Shown piece by piece: positions 22,186 to 34,934 of a stretch of 59,065 nucleotides of DNA (the stretch's first letter is position 1; every line of letters starts with the position of its first letter). The position numbers and the translations under genes are program-made. Origin of the DNA: Pigoraptor vietnamica. Lineage: Eukaryota; Opisthokonta; Filasterea. The notes beneath the pieces were generated by a model. It saw only the letters and a list, made by a program, of their open reading frames with translations, searched no databases and was not told the origin of the DNA. The stretch lies in NCBI GenBank assembly GCA_943704525.1, contig CALSCQ010000690.1:1-59065 (forward strand), written 5' to 3'.

Positions 22186-24813
22186 TCAGTTGACGTGCGG
22201 CATCAATCTCTGGAACTTCCGACCGACCGGAAGTATGACGCTTTTGCCTGGAACGAGGGCGTCTTCGCCGAGCGTCCTGATGAAGCGCGTGATGCAGTCG
22301 CTCCGAACCGAGAAGTGGTTGTTGTTCTCCTGAAACTGACCGGTCGCGCTCCGTCGGCTGTACTGCGCGTCGACCCACAGGGGCGGGAGGGACGTATCGC
22401 GCGCGACAGCAAAGTTCATCGCGAGATCGTCGCAGTTGCGCACTGTTTCGACGTGCGTCAGGACCGTTTCTGGTAGTCGCCAGTAGGTCTCAAAGTGGCG
22501 CCTATGAATGATCGACGCCCCGAGGAGGATGAAGTGGTACTGGTGCAGCTTCTCGACCTTGTCCTGCACGCCGTACTCCCATCTGTCGGCAACGGGGACC
22601 GCGACGCGGGGGATGAACCCGACGATTTGGTTGGGGTGCGCCAGCCACTGCTCGAAGGCAAGCTCGACGGCCGCGTCTTCGAACAGGAGGTCGTCGTCGA
22701 GAATGAACATGGCGTCGGGGGCGTCCGAGGGGATGTTCGTGAGCAAGTACCTGTTCGTGATGCGGTTCGCCTTCTGAGGGACAATGTGAACCGGCCGCTT
22801 GCAGCTCGGGGCGATGGTCCCCGCGTCGGGCACGGGAACGCCGACGTTGTTCCATACGACGATCACGCCCCAAAGCGACGGCAAGCCGCAGTAGTACGTG
22901 AGAATTTCGCGGAGGAGATCGTTGCGCATGTACGTCAGCATGACCAAAGCGTACTGCTGCGATGGTTCCTGCGCGAGCGTGATGGCGCGGAAAGGTCCCT
23001 ACAAGTCAGCAGCAATCCCGTCCCAATTGGCGGCGCTGTTGGCATTGCGCGGCTGTCACTTCACTACCAGCTATTCCCCACCTTGCCGACGGTTGCTTGT
23101 CCCCCCTGCTGCGAGAGAAGAGGGTATTTGCCAATTTCCCGCGCGTAGAGCGACCTCGTGGCCACAAATTGCTGACCGAAGAAGCGATCGTAAGCGACAG
23201 AAATGCCGTAGAGACCGGACACATGCCCGACAAAGTTTCGCCAGAGTTGTTCGACGCCGGGTTGCGCCGAGACGGGTGGCGTAGGAATGTCGACGAGAAA
23301 GACGGACGGGAGGACGACGAAGCGATATCCGGACGCGGCCATGTGAAGTATTTGCTGAGCCAACGCCCGGTCGCTGTCGAAAAATGAGTCGTTGAACCAG
23401 GGCAACCCGGCGCGCGCGATGAAGAAGGGCGCAAACTGTGGCACGTAGTCCACTTCGTACGCCGTGTCCGTTGCTACCCACGCCGTGTAGTTTGTAGGCA
23501 TGTGGGCCAGGGGAAGCCGCGGACGGGCGGGCTGCAAGAGCCCCGATCGAAGCGAGGCACCTACGGTCGCCTTCTTGAAAAACGTGCAGCCGGCCGCGAC
23601 GTCTGACTGGATGTTGTTCGCCTCCACCGCGGGAGGGATGAACGCGACGAGGCCGGGACACGCCGACTGGGCCGACGCAACGCGCGCTTCGGCTGCCCTC
23701 ACTTGCTCCACGAATGCGTCCATGCACGCACTCGGAAGGACCGTCATGTCCAGCACCATCACCCACTTTGATGGCGCCTGCCGCGTCGCGACATTGCGAA
23801 GCAGGTTGATCGGATAAAAGGCCGAGGGGTCTTTCGTCGAGTGTCCCTTGCGGCGCACGAAGTGAAAGTCGACCCACTCGCGCACGCCTTCGTTCTTTCG
23901 TGCGAGGTCCCGAAGCGTGTGGCCGTCGCGGTCGGGATCGTCGCTCAGAACGGCGATTGAGATGAAACCGCGCCACATCGACGCAAGCCGTGTCAGTCGG
24001 GGAACGAGTGTATCGATGGTGGAATGGACTGCGATCGTTATGCCCTCCGCGCGCCCGCCCCGTTGCAAGGAACCGCGCCTCGCGGAAACGATCGCCCCGG
24101 GGATGATCTCAAAAAAGCGACCGAGCGGGTGCTCGTACAGACTAGTCCTGTCATTCAGAGGAATGGCGGACCCAGCTTCGGGGATTCGTACGCATTCGGT
24201 GGCTACGGCGACCGGAAAATGCGCCGTGCCGTGACAAAATTCTCTGCGCGACGAATTGGCCTGCACGCGCACACGACTTGTCGACACGTCACATGCCTGC
24301 GAATTCAAATCGAAGGTGGAAGCGAATATTATTGTGAGAGGTGAGACATCCGAACACGTGCGGATTGCTATAAGCAACGACAACTCGAGTAACGCCTGCC
24401 GAACTGAGGCTTTCGAAACACCGACCGCACAGCGACTGACAGCATCAATAGCGTGTGATTACTCCAAACCCAGCAGTCTCAATGGGCTAGAGCACCCTGG
24501 AGGTTTTCACCGGCCCAAATCAACTAGAACACGCTCACTGAAGAATAACAAGGAAGGCATTCAAACCATTCGAAGTAAACGGAAGACTGAAGTCACCGGC
24601 GAAAATACTCACGTTCGGATCCCCGTTACGTACGCTCCTCCGTCCATTTCCAGTAGCGGTCCAGTCGGATAGAAAGCCGAGATCGCTGTCGGCGAATCGC
24701 TCGGGTCCAGTCGAATTCTGGTGGACGATGCGATACAGAGTGCCGACGGCAGAGCAGCCAACGAGTAAAAAGACAAGAAGCGACACATGAGAGCGTCGCG
24801 GCCACCACCCCAT
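22186..24813 (-). CDS. Two-domain glycosyltransferase GT49-GT64, type II membrane
   Basis: Three exons (24813-24613, 24296-23082, 22998-22186), all phase 0, give 742 residues. Exon 1 encodes a signal anchor (about residues 8-28) and a stem. Exon 2 carries a GT49 domain (YPINLLRNVATRQAPSKWVM, then VLDMTVLPSA, then PQFAPFFIARAGLPWFNDSF). Exon 3 carries a GT64 domain (LTYMRNDLLREILTYYCGLP, AMFILDDDLLFED with DDD from 573, RNCDDLAMNFAVA). It matches the last two domains of the convergent gene at 18025-21718, with the GT49/GT64 intron at the same place, but has no GT47. The GT49 metal motif reads D-M-T (250-252) instead of D-x-D, so that domain may be weak or inactive; the GT64 site is intact. Confidence 0.8.
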
Positions 24814-27540
24814 TTGAAGCTGCTGTCGGGGGAGCGCCTTGAAGTGTTGGCCAGCGATCGCTGCAACTCTCTTCGCGATGTCGCTTTCTTCTTGAAAAGA
24901 GGACGCCCCCTGGGAATTGGGTAGGGACTGATTAGTACCCTTGGGATTTGGGCACGTCTACTCCGTTTTAGCCGAATTCTCGGCTAATTTAGACTGCACA
25001 CGTGACCAAGTGTTTTGGACTGACATGCTGCCGCTTGCAATCGACACCAACCACTGGTGACTTGACTTCTCACAGTGCGGTGGAGCAGATATCCCACGAA
25101 AATCGTCATGTGCGTGCGCATGTAAGTGTCGTTCGCCGCGGGGCAAGGGCACGTATTTTACGGTGGTAGCACGTCGCCCACATTCCACGTCGCCCACATT
25201 CCACGCCAAGTCGCATTATCGACCGCCGAGCGATCACCAAAGCGCTGCTGCGGCGCTGATCGACATGTGGCTGCGCGCGTCTGGCTGCTCGAGCTAGTGG
25301 GCTCTCTCGCGGCATCTTCGACATGCAAAGTGGCGCCCGCCGTGCCAAAGAAGTGCAAGATGCGTGCTCGTCCGACCGCGAGTCACGCGAAGAACATATC
25401 GGACTATCTCGGCCTGCAGGCCGATCTTTGCGTCTGCTCTTTCATCGTGTGCTGACTGCGGCAAATGACCGAAGCGTTGTCGGTTGACGCCGCAGAATGC
25501 ATCGGTGTAATTCCAGTTGCTTGCAGTAGGGACGCCGGCATCCCGCAGCAGGGCCCCGCACGATATGTCCGCGTACCCAGTGTCGTTCGGCGAGAACAGC
25601 TCGATATGAGCACCGATGGGGAAGCGACACGGCACGGCGCGCCCGACCCCTTCGCATGCTGCTGAGCTTCTAATGGAAGGACAAGGCATCTGACGGCGCA
25701 CACGAGGACGCGTTTCTTGAGACGTTCAAGTGGAAGGCGAAGATGCCGCGCCCGCCTGACGTGCTCATGGCCAATGCCACCATCCACGCCTTCGGCACGA
25801 TGCGGGCACGCCTTGCCCCCATCCGAGTGGTTTTTCGGGAATACCCGTCCCAGTGCGTTGGACAGCATTTCGAGGCTCGAAAGGAGAGTTTGTCGCGCTC
25901 GGGTGCCAACAACAGAAGGCGACAGCCGCAACTGCATCTCGGTGCGACGAGCCTCGAAAGCGCCTCTGTTCAATATCTGCGTGATTTGGAAGGGTATGCA
26001 GGATTTTGGCCTGGCTACTAATCCCGACTTCGTGTTTGGTCGTACGTTCTACCGCGCACGTCACGAGAGCCATTCTCGACCCCGCGTCCTACACTGACCA
26101 AAACATGGCGAAAGACCGCTACCATCACGACGTGACGGTTGATATGTTGTCGGCTGAGTCCCCTCTCAACGCCGTCGTTGCATGCGTGCTCGTAGCGCTG
26201 CGTGAGAATACATGTCAGCCAGAATAATCGGCAACGCATTAATTGAGCCACAATCACTCAGACATCACGTAAACTTACAGAAAAGTATGCGCCCACGGCA
26301 GCGACCTCGTTAGTAGATTGTCTTCGTCGCGGCCTCGACGGTTCATTCGGCACGTCGAGGATTGATGTAAAGGTGGGTCCGCCAGACTGATCTTGCGACG
26401 GGGCCCCTGCGACGGCACTCTCCTGGTGCGGCGACGCCACAAACTTCCGTCCAGCACCCCTCACGAAATATGACGAATGCAAAGCTCGCTCTCGTTCACC
26501 GTCGTTGTCGTCTTTCATCACGGCGTCCGCTCACAATTGGAGAAACTCGGCACCGCATGGGAAGGACCCGCAACGGTCGCCATATATTGCTGCCGGCGAT
26601 GAAGCCGAGCGAATAACGCGCGCTTCGATGGCGATGTCAACGTGTCAAGGGCAAAAATACAGCTGTAGTGATCCCGTGTTGCCATGTATTCGATCAATGC
26701 GATGCGCAAGTTCGACTGGTTTCGTGAGTAGGATTCGCCGTGTTCGCGCAGGACGCAGACATGCTTGACACCGCGGGCGCGTACTTTCAGCTTCATCGCA
26801 TCAACCGCCTCGGCGACGCAAAGTAGACGTGATCCCCGTCAGCGCCACGTGCAACGAGTAGATGCCCCTGGCAACGGCGGGCTCAACACAACGGCGCCGG
26901 TCGAAACGGCACGGCCGTCGTCCTCTAAGATCGACTCAGTGGTCACGTTCGTCGATAAGAAGGACGCGACGGGGTGCGCCAGAGCGGTATCGGAACTTCG
27001 ATTCACTGCGGTGGTCGCGTTCGCCGTCAGTCTCGACGCTTGCCTTGCGCTGGCGTCCGGCGACTATGTCGTCCATCAGTCGTGGAGCGCTGCGCTGACG
27101 CCCCGGTTGACCTCAAGCCCTTCTAAATCGGCTGCAGATCGACGTCTCACGTGAAAAACCCGTCGAGCGTCCGTTGTTTGTCTGAATTTGCACACGTACT
27201 GCAGTGGTACAAGGAACTGAGTGAGAGTGGTGTATGCGTGTGACATACAAAAAGACGCGGCCAGTGGGGAGCATACTTCGCGAAATGCGAATATCAGCAA
27301 CGTGCTCACCTCTGTGCGACCGACGGGACAGTCTTGCGCCGCTTCGTCGCCTTCCTGGGTCCTTCTTGTTCCGCGAGCCTCTCTGAGAGAGAGAAGACAG
27401 CGTCAGTGAGCGTTCGTATAGGCGTGCCCATCTCGGAGACAAACGCGAGGCAGCGGTACGTGATTCACACCGATCGTTCCCTCGGAACATTACTTGTAAT
27501 TAGGAGAGCGCGGGTTTCATATTGCATGCGCACAGTCATA
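24814..27540. other. Gene-poor region with decayed coding-like fragments
   Basis: No intact gene is supported over 2.7 kb. It contains a 16-bp tandem duplication (25170-25201, unit starting CACGTCGCCCACATTC), an esterase-like fragment near 25.7-25.9 kb, and a minus-strand frame at 26518-26796 (92 residues, with VLREHGESYSRNQSNLRIAL) that looks protein-like but has no partner exons I can join. The latter vaguely recalls GT61-type enzymes; this is a guess. Confidence 0.5.
25686..26023 (+). pseudogene. Fragment resembling an SGNH/PC-esterase
   Basis: A 338-nt open stretch contains PDVLMANATIHAFGTM followed by RVVFREYPSQ and GQHFEARKE. In PMR5/TBL/Cas1-type SGNH acyl-esterases a DVLVVNaGlH strand is followed by an (F/W)R(T/E)(S/Y)PQHF strand; here the second motif is split by an inserted CVG. 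No GDS or D..H block can be placed nearby in frame. I read it as a relic of an esterase gene related in fold to the NXPE-like genes. Low confidence. Confidence 0.3.
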
Positions 27541-29937
27541 TCACGCACCTCTCAGTTCCCGATCGAGCAGCTCATGCACGCCCGCGTTTCCAATACACGC
27601 ATCTACGTGACGCGCCGCGGCCACTTCGTCGTCGTACATTCGCTCAATCAAACACACCGGGCACTGATACAGGAGCCCCCTCGGCGGCTGCGGTTCCTGC
27701 TCTTCCTCCGCCTTCCGTTTCGCCTCGCGCACCCTCTCCCCCACGGACGGCGGAGGCTTTGCGTCGGACATTGGCCGCTCGGAGAGAGCCCGCGAAGACG
27801 GAGCGCCACCCAAACCATTCTTGCCGCCGCTTCCACCGTCAGTCGCACCGCCAACGTCTTGCGGAACAAAGTCCTTCCGAAAAGCACGGCGCGCATTGGC
27901 GTAGGGATCGCGTGTCCTTTCTTTGTAGGGGTTGACCACACGCTCGCACTCCACGACGTCAGGCGGCGCGTCGCTCACGCTGGCATCCGCAGTCGCCGTT
28001 GCCGCGCTCGCAGTGCTGCACTCTCCGTCCGCACGTGCCGCCGTCCGCTCGGGTGCAGTTGCCCCTGCCACGGGTACCTCGGAGTAGTCGGACTCTTGAA
28101 TCGCCACACCGTCGGCGTCGTTCCTCTCGTCGTCGGCATCGGCGTCCAACACCCGTTCGCTCATGTCGTCCTCATCGTGCCACCGCGACGTGTCCCACTC
28201 GGCGCCGTCCGCCACCGCACTGGTCTCTGACGCGTCTCGCCTTTCGTCGCCCTCAGTCTTTGCAGGCCCTTGGTGCTTGAAAAACTTCGCAATGTCCGTC
28301 TTGCCGCGCACCCCCTCTCCCTCAAGCGCCGACGCACGGACGCCCATAAGTCGCAGCTTGAGCGGGCCGCTCGCCGAGAGCTCGGCGTCGATGAGCTTCC
28401 ACGCGGCCTTGAAAAGGTCCTCTGCCGTGTGTGTTGCGCTGCGCAACGACATGGCTCGCGTTTTCACCACAAAATCCACCGTCTTCAGCTTGACGGTGAC
28501 GTTGCGGCAGCGGAGCGACTCGGCTGCCATCTCTTCCGCGAGCGAGGCACAGAGCTCTCGGCACTTGTCCATGATCGCCTGCCGCTTTTCGATGGGGCGG
28601 AAGGTGCGCTCGACGCTCATGCTCTTGCGCGGTGCGTCGCTGAGCGGCGTAAGAGAGAGAAGGGGGGGGGGGGGGGGGGGGGGGGGGACTTAAGCGCGAT
28701 GTGCAAGGGGCATTGCCGCAGAGAGAAGGCGAATGACCTGATGTGAGCATACATGCGTGAAGCGGCAACACGGCGCGCGAGCAGACAAGGAGTTTCAAAC
28801 GCACCGCGCAAAGATTGTGGTTCCCAGGCCGAGCGCAACGGAGAGGAAAAAGTTGAACGAGACGGGCGAAAACAGGCGCGCGAGGTCCGCACGCCGGTCG
28901 AACAGCTGCCCGCAGCGCTCGATCCCCAGCGCGCGGAGCATTCTCTCGGTCACTTTCCCGATCCCGCACACCTTGCGAATGGGAAGCTCCTGCATGTACG
29001 CAAGCACGGCCTCGCGCGTCCCCGGCAGAATAAACTGCCCGTTGGGCTTGTTCACGTCCGAGCAAACCTTGGCGATCATCGCGTTCGGCGCAATCCCGGC
29101 GCTCGCCGTCAGCCGCGTCGTCTCGTGGATGCGACGCCGCATTTCGCGCACGACTTCCTCCGCGGCGGCGCCCGTTCGTCGCATGTGCTCCGATATGTCG
29201 ACGTACGCCTCGTCGAGGCCCATTGGCATGAAGCGGGGGTCGTACTCGCGCAATATCGCGCGAACGCGCTCAGAATACGCGCGGTACTTGTCAAAGTTCG
29301 GTGGGACGATGATCAGTTGCGGGCACAGCCGCAGTCCGATGTACCCCGGCATGGCGCTCCTCACGCCAAACTTGCGCGCGGCGTAGTTGCTCGTCGACAG
29401 CATCGACATCCCGCCGACGGCCATCGGCTTGTCCGCGAGTTCGGGCTTTTCGAGTATCTCGATGGCCGCGTAAAACGCGTCCATGTCGACATGCACGATG
29501 GTGCGGCTCAGATCACGCGACGCTTCCAGCTGCATCACTTGCGCGTCCACCGCACGCAGCGTGTGCTGGAGGCCCGAGGGGTCTCGCGCATCTGCTGCGT
29601 GGAGTCGGTCGCGCGTGGCGAGTAGGGACTGTATGCGCTCCGTCACGCGCGCGTCCTTCCGCTTTTCATTCTCAAAGAAGCGAGACCCGCGCGATGCCTC
29701 TAGAATGACCCTGTTCACGTGCTCGACGTCCACGCCCGTCAGCCCCGCCTTGTCGGGATTCAGCGACACGCGCGCCACGAGCGAGCCTTCGTCCTTGCTT
29801 GCCGTGGGACCCGACGCACCGCCCGCGAACACGCCATGTTTCGGCTTCTCCGGCGACCGCGCGCACACGGCATCGAGGTCGATGTCCTCCCAGCACACTT
29901 CGGACAAGTCGCCGTCGGAGAGGGCGTCGTGGTCCAT
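27541..29937 (-). CDS. POLK: DNA polymerase kappa
   Basis: Two exons (29937-28805, 28639-27541) give 743 residues, starting at MDHDALSDGD; upstream in-frame codons include no ATG. The N-clasp helix hallmark ASRGSRFFENEKRKD is at about 81-95. The Y-family palm motifs are VHVDMDAFYAAIE (D151, D153) and GLDEAYVDIS (D242, E243). The little-finger start RKSMSVERTFRPI is at 382-394, right after the intron. A C2HC UBZ4-type finger (C704, C707, H722, C726) lies near the C-terminus, where vertebrate enzymes usually have two. A KTDIAKFF stretch resembles a PCNA-binding box. Function: translesion synthesis past bulky lesions, in the nucleus. The intron holds a run of 26 C (sense strand) just before its acceptor. 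Confidence 0.95.
28662..28687. repeat. 26-nt poly-G tract in the POLK intron
   Basis: Twenty-six consecutive G on the plus strand, so C26 on the POLK sense strand, 22 nt before the splice acceptor CTCAG. It probably serves as the polypyrimidine tract. Length may vary or be a sequencing artefact. Confidence 0.9.
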
Positions 29938-30224
29938 TAGGACGCCGCGCGAGGCATGCGTGGCGCGCAGCGCCGCACTTTCGTTGCTGCTGTGCCTCTC
30001 GGGCTTTACGCTAACGGGTGGCGTTTTGAATCTCGTCGCGTGTTGGTTCACGAATTTTGTGTAACGTGCACTGGCTCTGTAACAGTCGCCACACAAATGG
30101 ACCTCCTCGCCTCCGCGCCTCTTCCCGTTGCGCCTGTCTTCACGCTGCGTGTGCGGCTGCCCTTCTCAACCGGCGAACTCTTTAGTCCAACACCAAGCGT
30201 TTGCCTTTTCCCTTGTTTTGGTGG

Positions 30225-32940
<2,716 letters not shown>

Positions 32941-33603
32941 TTGTGGGGGGTCGTTTTTGCTATTTCGTTTGGGCCTGACAGCCGTGTTCAAGCGATTGCC
33001 GGGCACTACTGTTCTGAGTTCCAGAAGGTGAGAAGGTGACTGGGCGTGGTGACCAGCCCCTCACGTGATGCCGGACGACCTATGTTTTCAGTCGTTTCGT
33101 TTCAGTCGTTTACCGTAGTGCGTGAGTGCTTTTGCCAAAGGGCGCTCCAGTGTAGGCACGTTCGTTGCCCCCCGCTGTTTATCGCCGGTGAGTGCGGAGT
33201 GCTGAGTCGCACGGCACTGCTCTCAGGGAGTTATTCATGCCGGTTTATCCTTTTTCTGTAGTGCACACTGGTGCATGGATGAGGCTGCTGTCTTAAGCGG
33301 AATGCGGCTTGCACACACCTAGTCATTCCCTGTCATCACTGTTTGGCACTCGCACCCACAATCATCCACACACACGCACACACACACACGCACACACATG
33401 CATACGCGCACGCACACACACACACACGCACACACACACACACACACACACGGGTCAGTACACACGCAGAATTGTCACGGACACAAACGCAACGATGCGT
33501 CCTGTTCCTCCGATACTTTCCCGTCCCCTAAGCCCACTAGCATGCCTTTCTTCTCAACATCAACGCACACTCACACTTTTGTACGTAATTTCCTTTTGCC
33601 AAG
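32941..33603. other. Divergent intergenic region with CA repeats
   Basis: Separates the start of the membrane-anchored glycosyltransferase fusion (leftward) and the thioesterase (rightward). It contains an interrupted (AC)n array at about 33366-33452. No gene supported. Confidence 0.5.
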
Positions 33604-34256
33604 ATGACGCACGCCAAGCACGCGCTGCAGACGGCGCGCACCATCTTCACCGCACTCACTGAGGGAAAAGGGTTCGACCGCGTGCTCCGCAGCGTTACCA
33701 TTAGCGAAGCAGGAGAGGGCAAGTGCGTCTGCGAGTTTGTCGTCGACGAGGAACACACGGTGAGAGGGGCATCATGCCGGTCCTTTGCATCGTTTTGTGG
33801 CTCTAGCATACGGCCTATAGGCACGTACGCTTGTGTGGAAGATAACGCGCTTGTTATTGAATTGAGAGTTGATCGTTCAAAAATTAATTCCGCCGCAGAA
33901 CCGAGGCGGCACGTTGCATGGCGGCCTCACGGCGACCCTCGTGGACGTCGTGAGCACCATCGCGATTGCGACCACGGGCAACGGATCGCCCGGCGTCAGT
34001 ACGGGGATGAACATCAAGTGAGCGATGCGTCGCATGGTCGCCCGCTGTCACTTAATAGCACCGATTGCGCGTCACTTACGGTTTGCCCTTTTTTTCCCAC
34101 AGCTACATTAGCGCAGCGAACCACGGAGAGAAGATCGAAGTGGACGCGCGCGTGCTCAAGGCGGGGCGCACGCTCGCGTTTGCGACGGTGGACTTGCGGA
34201 AGGCCGATGGAAAGCTCGTTGCGCAGGGAACGCACACAAAGTTTGTGGGCAAATGA
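33604..34256 (+). CDS. Hotdog-fold acyl-CoA thioesterase, ACOT13-like
   Basis: Three exons (33604-33759, 33899-34017, 34103-34256) give 142 residues, the usual length for ACOT13/THEM2 or PaaI-type single-hotdog enzymes. The active-site helix start NRGGTLHGGLTATLVDVVST carries the HGG motif and the catalytic-type Asp. The following strand MNINYISAANHGEKIEVDAR matches the substrate-pocket strand of the family, and the last strands (TLAFATVDLRKADGKLVAQG) complete the fold. It should hydrolyse medium- or long-chain acyl-CoA as a tetramer, in the cytosol or mitochondria; no clear targeting peptide is seen. All introns are short with GTGAG donors. Confidence 0.9.
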
Positions 34257-34364
34257 AGTGTGTGTGTGTGCGCGCGCGCATTCGTAATTCCGACGCAAAT
34301 TATCCACGCGCTCGAAAGATAGTCTTTCTTATGTGAGTGTGTGTGTGTGCGCGCGCGTAATTCC

Positions 34365-34915
34365 AGGGGCACAAGTTGACGTATGTGCTTGAAGGTAATT
34401 TTTTAGTGCCGGCGGAAGACGCAATGACAATAGAGAAACACAAACGCGCTACGGCACTCAACGCACGCAACTTCTTACCGTTACAAGCCTACACCTGTTC
34501 GCGACATGAGTTTCCTGCTCAGCTGCGCAAACACGTCGGCGTCCAGTGTGTGCCGGCTAGAGCGCATGTACCAGCCTAGTCCACCTGCGCGGACGGAGGG
34601 CCACGGTGGAACACGGATGTCCCGTGCTCGAGACACTGGTAAAAGCACGCGATCGCGAGTCCCTTCCACTCGTAGTCGTCGGTTGGGGGCTCATTGTGCG
34701 AACGGCGGACGCGCGACGCACAGGCCTCAATGTCAACCGCGCCAATCGCCTTTCGCGCCCATTCGTTGGCCGGTCCGCATGCGGCGCGTAGTAGTAGCCG
34801 GCGCGATTTGCGCGGGAGAAGACGCCGGGGCCGGCCCCGTCTGCAATACTAGGCCCACGATGATGCGAGAGAGGGAGCGGGAGAACGGAGAAGGGGGGAG
34901 GGGGGGGGGGGACAT
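34365..34915. repeat. Direct repeat, upstream copy (Sel1 3' end)
   Basis: This segment matches 37225-37830 in the same orientation: it shares the CAAGTTGACGTA start, the AAGACGCAATGACAATAGA block and the CATGAGTTTCCTGCTCAGCT block, and ends at the same G-rich tract. The two copies bracket the decayed NXPE-like gene. Internal small deletions show that the upstream copy has decayed. Confidence 0.8.
34490..34862 (-). pseudogene. Decayed copy of the last exon of the Sel1-repeat gene
   Basis: On the minus strand this matches exon 4 of the intact gene at 37357-39151: it retains the IVGLxLQTG start, the tyrosine-rich stretch before RRMRT, and the LSRKLMSR end. The exon's acceptor AG has become AT, and deletions break the frame, so no usable product is expected. 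Exons 1 to 3 are absent. It lies within the direct repeat upstream of the decayed NXPE-like gene. Confidence 0.75.
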
Positions 34916-34934
34916 GACACATAACTTGGCGCTT

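Noticed and set aside
26518-26796. GT61-like glycosyltransferase exon
   Set aside because: One short stretch recalls the family, but no neighbouring exon continues it and the acidic and His-Gly-Ala motifs are not present.
28753-29625. 290-codon plus-strand frame opposite POLK
   Set aside because: Shadow of the polymerase exon; Arg/His-rich with no motif.
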